Below are positions 58,912 to 64,000 of a stretch of 64,000 bases of DNA, piece by piece; the stretch's first letter is position 1; every line of letters begins with the position of its first letter. Below the pieces are notes generated by a model that saw only the letters and a program-made list of their open reading frames with translations, was not told the origin of the DNA and ran no database searches. The position numbers and the translations under genes were made by a program. The stretch spans positions 4,402,001 to 4,466,000 of the forward strand of contig NZ_CP083590.1 in NCBI RefSeq assembly GCF_020099395.1, read 5' to 3'. The stretch comes from Streptomyces mobaraensis. GTDB taxonomy: Bacteria; Actinomycetota; Actinomycetes; Streptomycetales; Streptomycetaceae.

Positions 58912-59111
58912 GTGCCCCGGTCCCGCCCCTTCGCCGATTCCTGGGGGCGAGCCCCCAGACCCCCTTGTCCTCAAACTCCCCCAGAGGGGGTAGTCCCCAA
59001 CGGGCTGACTGTTCAGCCCGTCCGGCGTTTGAGGACAACCGCGCGGAGCGCGGTTTCGGGGGTGCGGGGGCTGGCCCCGCAAGAAACGGCGAAAGGGCGG
59101 GACCGGGGCAC
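58912..59111. repeat. Intergenic palindromic repeat, copy F (inverted pair, interrupted)
   Basis: A forward copy (58912-59007) and a reverse copy (59014-59111) face each other around ACTGTT. The terminal module of the forward copy, normally GTCCTCAAACGCC-GGACGGGCTG, is broken after GTCCTCAAA by another element and resumes at CGGGCTG. It lies between converging genes. Confidence 0.85.
58976..59000. repeat. Shortened small palindromic element nested in repeat F
   Basis: CTCCCCCAGAGGGGGTAG plus TCCCCAA stands in place of about five bases (GCCGG) of the terminal module. It shares CTCCCCCA and a GGGGGTA/CCCC core with the longer copies and looks like an internally deleted version. Confidence 0.65.
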
Positions 59112-59126
59112 CCACAACCGCCGGCC

Positions 59127-59978
59127 TCAACCGGCGTGCAACATCAGCCCTATCCCCGCCACCACCAAAGCCGCCGCCGCGACCCGCGGCGCACCAAAGC
59201 GCTCCTTGAAGAGGAGCGTCCCGATCGCCGCACCGACGATGATCGACGACTCCCGCAACGCCGCGATCGGCGCCAGCCGCCCCCGCGTCTGGGCCCACAG
59301 GACCAGCCCGTACGCCAGCATCGACATCAGCCCCCCGAGCAGCCCCCGCACCGCGTACGGCCGCGCCGCGGCGAGAGCGTCCCGCTTCCGGACCGCCAGG
59401 GCGTACAGCGGGACGGGCAGTCCCTCCAGCACCATCAGCCAGGCGGTGAAGCCCAGGGAGGAGCCGGAGGCGCGTACGCCCATGCCGTCGACGACCGTGT
59501 ATCCGGCGATGGCGAGGCCCGTGGCCGCCGCCGCGCCGATCGCCGGCCACTGCGGGGGAGCGCCCGAGCCCCTGATGCCCCACAGGGCGACGCCGACCAG
59601 GCCGGTGGAGGCCACGCCCACCCCGGCCAGCTGCCAGCCGTCCGGCAGTTCGCCGGCGAGGACGGCCGCCAGGACGGTGACCGCCAGGGGCGCGGTACCC
59701 CGGGCGATCGGGTACGCCTGGCCGAAGTCGCCGAGGGTGAACGAGCGCATCAGCAGGGCCATGTAGAGCACGTGCAGCACGCCGGACACGGCCAGGTACG
59801 GCCAGGAGTCCGCGTCCGGTGCCGGGACGAACGGCAGCATCGCCAGCCCGCCGAGGCAGTTGCCCGCCCCGACCAGGGTGAAGGCCGTCAACTGGTCGCG
59901 GATGCCGTGGGCGATGGCGTTCCACCCGGCGTGGGTGACCGCCGCGGCCAGGACGGCGGCGATGACCAGCGGGGTCAC
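59127..59978 (-). CDS. EamA/DMT-family transporter
   Basis: The 283-residue protein has about ten short helices in two EamA halves, starting VIAAVLAAAVTHAGWNAIAHG and ending ALVVAGIGLMLHAG. The repeated fold is clear: ARGTAPLAVTVLAAVLAGE in the first half and ALRESSIIVGAAIGTLLFKERFG in the second. The start is GTG 59978 with no clear ribosome site, so its translation may be weak or leaderless. Substrates of these carriers are metabolites or drugs; unknown here. Confidence 0.85.
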   Translation of the reverse strand: MTPLVIAAVLAAAVTHAGWNAIAHGIRDQLTAFTLVGAGNCLGGLAMLPFVPAPDADSWPYLAVSGVLHVLYMALLMRSFTLGDFGQAYPIARGTAPLAVTVLAAVLAGELPDGWQLAGVGVASTGLVGVALWGIRGSGAPPQWPAIGAAAATGLAIAGYTVVDGMGVRASGSSLGFTAWLMVLEGLPVPLYALAVRKRDALAAARPYAVRGLLGGLMSMLAYGLVLWAQTRGRLAPIAALRESSIIVGAAIGTLLFKERFGAPRVAAAALVVAGIGLMLHAG

Positions 59979-60082
59979 GAGGCGGGGCCGTACGGGGAGT
60001 CGTGAGTGCGCATGCCCGCGACGCTAGTCCGGTCCGGCCGCCTTCTGCTGTCACCTCCGTCACTGTGCGCGGGGCCGGCCGG

Positions 60083-61720
60083 TCAGCCCGTCCGCAGCAC
60101 CGCCGCCACCACCGGCCCCGCCGAGTCGCCGCCGTGGCCGCCCCGGGGGACGACCGCCGCCGCGGCCATGTCGTCGCGGTAGGCGGCGAACCAGCCGTTG
60201 GGCTGTGGCTGTTGGTCGATCTCGGCGGATCCCGTCTTGGCGCCTATGTCGCCGCCGAGGCCGGACATCGCCGTCCGTCCCGTCCCGGAGACGGCGGTCA
60301 GCCGCATCATTCCACGCAGCTCACGGGCCACCGTCGGGGGCAACGGGCGCGCGGCGTGCGCCTGTTGCAGGCCGAAGCGCTCGGGGTCCACCAGGTGCGG
60401 CTGGCGGAAGGTACCGTCGCGCACGGTGGCCGCGATCGAGGCCATGGTCAGCGGGTTCATCTGGACCGTGCCCTGGCCAATCATCGCCGCCGCCTTCCCG
60501 GCGGCGGTGTCGGACGGTATCCGGCCATCGAACGTGGTGACCCCGGTCTGCCACTCCTCCCCGCCGATGCCGAACACGTCCCGTGCCTCGGTGGCGAGGT
60601 CGTCGTCGGTGATGCGGCCGGCGAGCGAGACGAACGCGGTGTTGCAGGAGGCGGCGAAGTCCTGGGCGAAGGTGGCCCCGGGGTTCTCGCTCCGCTCTAC
60701 GTTGTGGAACCGCTTGCCGTACGTCGCGTACCGGGGGCAGGGGAGCGGCTGGTCCGGCCGTGCCTTGCCGCGCTCCATCAGCAGCGCGGCGGTGACCATC
60801 TTCAGCGTCGAGCCGGGGGCGGTCCGTCCCAGCAGCGCCGCGTTGAAGCCGGCCCGCCGCGCGCCGGTGTCCGCGACGGCCAGGATCTCCCCGGTGCTCG
60901 GCCGGACGGCGACCACCGATGCCTCGTCCCGGGCGGCCACGGCCGCCTCGGCAGCCCGCTGTGCCCTCGCGTCCAGGGTCGTCCGGATCTCGGCCCGGCC
61001 GCCTTCGGCGACCACGTGCAGGACCTTCTCCGCCCCCTGGCCGGCCGGTCCGGCACCGCTCCCCGGCCCCTCGGCGCGTACCTCCACCCGCGGCCGGCCG
61101 TCGACCGCCTTCTCCCCGAACCGCTTGCGCAGCTCCGGCAGGATGCCCGCGAGCGAGGGGTACGTCCCGGCGTCCAGCGGCTTGCCCGCGCGGTCGGTGA
61201 CCGTCACCGAGGCCCCCTGGGCGGGCCCGGTGGTGAGCGTCTCGCCGGCGGCCAGCCGGGGGTGCAGGACGGCCGGCCGCCAGTCGACGACGGCCCGCCC
61301 GCTTGTCCGGCCGCGCACCACGCCCAGCTTGGAGGGGTACGTCCAGGTGGTGGCGCGGCCCTTGTAGGCGATCTCGGCGGTGACGGTGAACGGCACCTCC
61401 GTCCCCGTGGCCGCACCCTGCCGGAATGTTGCCTTCCGGATGTGCGCGTCGTCGCGGTAACCGGTCAGCGCGGCCGACGCGGCCGGCGCGTTGTCGGTGA
61501 GGCCCGCGGCCTCCTCCACGTCACCGCGGGACCAGGCGGCCAGGAAGTCCCGTGCCGCCCGCTCCACTTCCGGTGCCGTCGGCGGACCCGTCCGGGCCGG
61601 CGCCGCCTCCCGGCGCGTACTCCGGTCCACGTCGTCCACCAAGGCGTACGCCGCGTACCCGGCGCCCCCCAGCGCCGCCGCGGCGACGACCGCCACCACG
61701 GCCTTCGCTCCCGTGCCCAT
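60083..61720 (-). CDS. Penicillin-binding transpeptidase with MecA-type N-terminal domain
   Basis: The 545-residue class B-like PBP cross-links peptidoglycan. After a short cytoplasmic segment and one helix (about 6-28) comes an NTF2-like MecA-N domain (about 45-155), a short middle domain, then the transpeptidase: Ser304 in GSTLK, Ser358 in SCN, and Lys495 in KTG. The ATG is behind GGAGGGG, with a TATACA hexamer at 61852-61857 (minus) as a possible -10. Domain order is like the low-affinity PBP2a family. Streptomyces have several such PBPs. Confidence 0.92.
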   Translation of the reverse strand: MGTGAKAVVAVVAAAALGGAGYAAYALVDDVDRSTRREAAPARTGPPTAPEVERAARDFLAAWSRGDVEEAAGLTDNAPAASAALTGYRDDAHIRKATFRQGAATGTEVPFTVTAEIAYKGRATTWTYPSKLGVVRGRTSGRAVVDWRPAVLHPRLAAGETLTTGPAQGASVTVTDRAGKPLDAGTYPSLAGILPELRKRFGEKAVDGRPRVEVRAEGPGSGAGPAGQGAEKVLHVVAEGGRAEIRTTLDARAQRAAEAAVAARDEASVVAVRPSTGEILAVADTGARRAGFNAALLGRTAPGSTLKMVTAALLMERGKARPDQPLPCPRYATYGKRFHNVERSENPGATFAQDFAASCNTAFVSLAGRITDDDLATEARDVFGIGGEEWQTGVTTFDGRIPSDTAAGKAAAMIGQGTVQMNPLTMASIAATVRDGTFRQPHLVDPERFGLQQAHAARPLPPTVARELRGMMRLTAVSGTGRTAMSGLGGDIGAKTGSAEIDQQPQPNGWFAAYRDDMAAAAVVPRGGHGGDSAGPVVAAVLRTG

Positions 61721-61870
61721 CGTCCCCTCCCTCCCCGGCCGCGGCCCGGGCGGCCGCGGTCCCGTCACGGCTCAGCACATTACGGGAGGCCACTGACAAC
61801 GCACCCGCGGTGACGGCGTGAGACGGACCACGAGCGAGTGCTCAAGACGCTTGTATAGCAAGGGGGATCG

Positions 61871-63643
61871 TCAGATCCAGGTGTCCAGCCACATCCGGTT
61901 CCGCCAGGCGTCCATCGGGATCGGCTGGCCGGTGTAGATCGGGAAGAAGTAGATGAAGTTCCAGACGATGAGCAGGAACAGCGCCCCCGCGCCTACCACC
62001 CCCGTCACCCTTCGGCGTTCCGACGCCCCCCGTGGCCCGCTGATCGCCCCGATCATCATGGCCACCGCCAGGCACAGGAACGGCACGAAGACCACGGTGT
62101 AGAAGTCGAAGATGGTCCGGTCCTGCCACTGGAACCACGGCAGCAGGCCCGCGGCCGTCCCGCACAGGATCGCGCCGGCCCGCCAGTCCCGCCGGAAGAA
62201 CCAGCGGAAGAGGAGGTAGGCGAGGGCGAAGCAGGCGGCCCACCACAGCAGGGGCGTGCCCAGCGCCAGCACCTCGCGCGCGCACTTCCCCCCGGCGTCG
62301 GACGGGCAGCCGTCGATGCCGGCGGCGGGCGAGTCGTAGTAGTAGGAGACGGGACGGCCCTGGACCAGCCAGCTCCACGGGTTGGACTGGTAGGTGTGCG
62401 GCGAGTTGAGGGTGGTGTTGAACCGCCACACCTCGTGCTCGTAGTGCCAGAGGCTGCGCAGCGGGTTGAGGACGCCGGCGAGGAAGCCGTCCGTCCCGTA
62501 GCCGCCCTCGGTCTCCGCCCAGTGCCGGTAGTAGCCGCTGTGCTGCCAGCCCTGCGTCCGGCTGTAGCTGCCGCTGTTGGCGAACCAGCCCGTCCAGGTG
62601 GCCAGATAGGTCACGATCGCCACCGGCACCAGCGCCACGAACGCCCAGGGCGCGTCCCGCCGCAGCACCGTGCGCCACGGGCGGCGGGCCCCGGCGAGGC
62701 GGCGCGAGCCGACGTCCCACAGCACGACGAGCACCCCGAACGCCGCCAGGTAGACCGCGCCGTTCCACTTCGTCGCCGCCGCCAGCCCGAGGAACACCCC
62801 GGCGGCGATCCGCCACGGCCGCCACCCGAGCCGCAGGGTCCCCGCGGTCCCCGCGTCGGGGCGGACGTCGCCGGTCGCCGGGTCGCCGGGCAGCGCGGCG
62901 GCCAGCCGGGCCCGCGTGCGGTCCCGGTCGACCAGGACGCAGCCGAACGCCGCCAGCACGAAGAACATCAGCACCAGGTCGAGCAGCGAGGTGCGGCTCA
63001 TCACGAACTGCATGCCGTCCACGGCCATCAGCGCGCCCGCGACGCAGCCCAGCAGCGTGGAGCGGAAGAGGCGGCGGCCGATGCGGCACAGCATCAGTAC
63101 GGAGAGCGTGCCGAGCAGCGCGACCATGAAGCGCCAGCCGAAGGGCGTCAGTCCGAAGAACTGCTCGCCCAGCCCGATGACCCACTTGCCGGCCGGCGGG
63201 TGGACCACGTAGGACGGCACGTCGGCGATGTGGTCGTACCCGTCGACGATCCGCTGGTTGATGTCCTTGTCCTCGGGCCACTTGGCCTCGTAGCCGAACT
63301 TCCAGAGCGCCCAGGCGTCCTTTGCGTAGTACGTCTCGTCGAATATCACCGCCCGCGGGCTGCCCAGGTTGTGGAACCGCGCCAGCCCGGCGACCAGGGT
63401 GACCAGCAGCGGACCCAGCCAGCCCAGGGAGCGCGCGAGCAGCCGCGCGGGCCCCGGCCGCACGCCGAGCGCCTCCCACACGCCGGTGCCCGGCTCCCGG
63501 TACGGCGGCACGAGCCGCTCCCGCACGCCGGTGCGGCGCTCGGGCGCCGCGTATCCGAAGCGGCGCAGCCGGGTCTGCCACGGAGGCGGCTGTCCGGCCG
63601 CCGCGCGGCTCGGCCGGCCCTGGGTCGCGGTGTCACTGGTCAC
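61871..63643 (-). CDS. pmt: Protein O-mannosyltransferase (Pmt family)
   Basis: The 590-residue membrane enzyme moves mannose from polyprenyl-phosphate mannose to secreted proteins. The catalytic acidic pair is in FDETYYAKDAW, after the first helix. About ten helices follow, with VHPPAGKWVIGLGE and the large loop WFANSGSYSRTQGWQHSGYY. In Streptomyces, Pmt glycosylates lipoproteins and is the route of phage phiC31 receptor modification. The start is GTG 63643, with TACGAT just upstream that would make a near-leaderless message. It is divergent from rsmI. Confidence 0.93.
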   Translation of the reverse strand: MTSDTATQGRPSRAAAGQPPPWQTRLRRFGYAAPERRTGVRERLVPPYREPGTGVWEALGVRPGPARLLARSLGWLGPLLVTLVAGLARFHNLGSPRAVIFDETYYAKDAWALWKFGYEAKWPEDKDINQRIVDGYDHIADVPSYVVHPPAGKWVIGLGEQFFGLTPFGWRFMVALLGTLSVLMLCRIGRRLFRSTLLGCVAGALMAVDGMQFVMSRTSLLDLVLMFFVLAAFGCVLVDRDRTRARLAAALPGDPATGDVRPDAGTAGTLRLGWRPWRIAAGVFLGLAAATKWNGAVYLAAFGVLVVLWDVGSRRLAGARRPWRTVLRRDAPWAFVALVPVAIVTYLATWTGWFANSGSYSRTQGWQHSGYYRHWAETEGGYGTDGFLAGVLNPLRSLWHYEHEVWRFNTTLNSPHTYQSNPWSWLVQGRPVSYYYDSPAAGIDGCPSDAGGKCAREVLALGTPLLWWAACFALAYLLFRWFFRRDWRAGAILCGTAAGLLPWFQWQDRTIFDFYTVVFVPFLCLAVAMMIGAISGPRGASERRRVTGVVGAGALFLLIVWNFIYFFPIYTGQPIPMDAWRNRMWLDTWI

Positions 63644-63742
63644 CGCGCCATCGTAGGGAACCGGCCGCCGTGGGCGCCGGGGAGCGCGCGGTCGCGGCCC
63701 GGCGCCCCGGGAGGCCGCGGGCGCGCCTGCGAGGATGGGGGC

Positions 63743-64000
63743 GTGACTGGAACGCTCGTACTCGCAGGAACCCCCATCGGCGACGTCGCCGACGCGCCGC
63801 CCCGGCTGGCCGCCGAGCTCGCCGCCGCCGAGGTGATCGCCGCGGAGGACACCCGGCGGCTGCGCCGGCTCACCCAGGCGCTGGGGGTGCACACCACCGG
63901 CCGGGTCGTCTCCTACTTCGAGGGCAACGAGTCCTCCCGTACGCCGGAGCTCGTCGAGGCGCTGACCGGCGGGGCGCGGGTGCTGCTGGTCACGGACGCC
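63743..64000 (+). CDS. rsmI: 16S rRNA (cytidine-1402-2'-O)-methyltransferase RsmI, 5' part
   Basis: The first 86 codons are in the window. TGTLVLAGTPIGDVADAPPR and AEDTRRLRRLTQALG are the SAM-dependent tetrapyrrole-methylase-fold start of RsmI, which methylates C1402 of 16S rRNA. The GTG at 63743 is behind GAGGA. The gene runs off the end of the window. Confidence 0.93.
   Translation, partial: MTGTLVLAGTPIGDVADAPPRLAAELAAAEVIAAEDTRRLRRLTQALGVHTTGRVVSYFEGNESSRTPELVEALTGGARVLLVTDA

Overview
This is a 64 kb piece of a very GC-rich actinobacterial chromosome, almost certainly Streptomyces. Codons end mostly in G or C, GTG/TTG starts are common, the gene set is typical (SepX, tricorn protease, MarP-type protease, MTA phosphorylase, MscL, Pmt), and Streptomyces-type intergenic palindromes recur. 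There are no rRNA genes, CRISPR arrays, insertion sequences or phage genes. One tRNA gene (Ala, anticodon CGC) is present. Both window ends cut genes.

Layout. 0-6 kb: a GNAT gene, then the fructose operon (DeoR regulator, FruK, FruA) converging on an S58 peptidase. 6-13 kb: LtrA, MscL, MTA phosphorylase, an FmdB zinc ribbon, an MFS exporter and a CPA1 antiporter with an apparent leader peptide and CTG start. 13-22.5 kb: a penicillin-acylase-type hydrolase behind a 23-bp tandem repeat, then formyl-THF cyclo-ligase, galU, moeA/glp, moaC, moaB, a RimJ-like acetyltransferase and sepX (glpR). This joins molybdenum cofactor genes with the actinobacterial Glp-GlpR division module. 22.5-32 kb: tRNA-Ala, then accessory-looking genes: a VOC protein and TetR regulator sharing clean operators, a two-gene unit combining an ALDH-like reductase with an aminotransferase/LuxE-like fusion, a DHFR-like protein, and a carbonic anhydrase with a SulP transporter.

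32-45.7 kb: an RlmA/TlrB-like rRNA methyltransferase with a probable leader peptide, lipoproteins, a GH89 alpha-N-acetylglucosaminidase, a sensor kinase without a regulator, an epoxide-hydrolase-like enzyme, a GNAT, exonuclease III, and a MerR/flavin monooxygenase/SDR group. 45.7-54 kb: tricorn protease divergent from a TetR-MMPL pair, then a MarP-like protease. 54-64 kb: a CbiMN-Q-O nickel/cobalt ECF transporter behind a candidate Nur box, a serine beta-lactamase-family hydrolase, an SDR, an EamA transporter, a penicillin-binding protein, protein O-mannosyltransferase and the start of rsmI.

The observations most worth following are these. (1) The reductase plus aminotransferase/LuxE-like fusion looks like a compact route from carboxylic acid through aldehyde to amine. 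(2) A small palindromic element appears in-frame inside the exonuclease III gene and again inside two copies of a larger intergenic repeat, which suggests it is or was mobile. (3) The larger repeat family supplies the stop codons of two genes. (4) Leader peptides precede the antiporter and the rRNA methyltransferase. (5) A Nur-like site precedes the metal transporter. Assignments come from reading motifs by eye; no database search was run.
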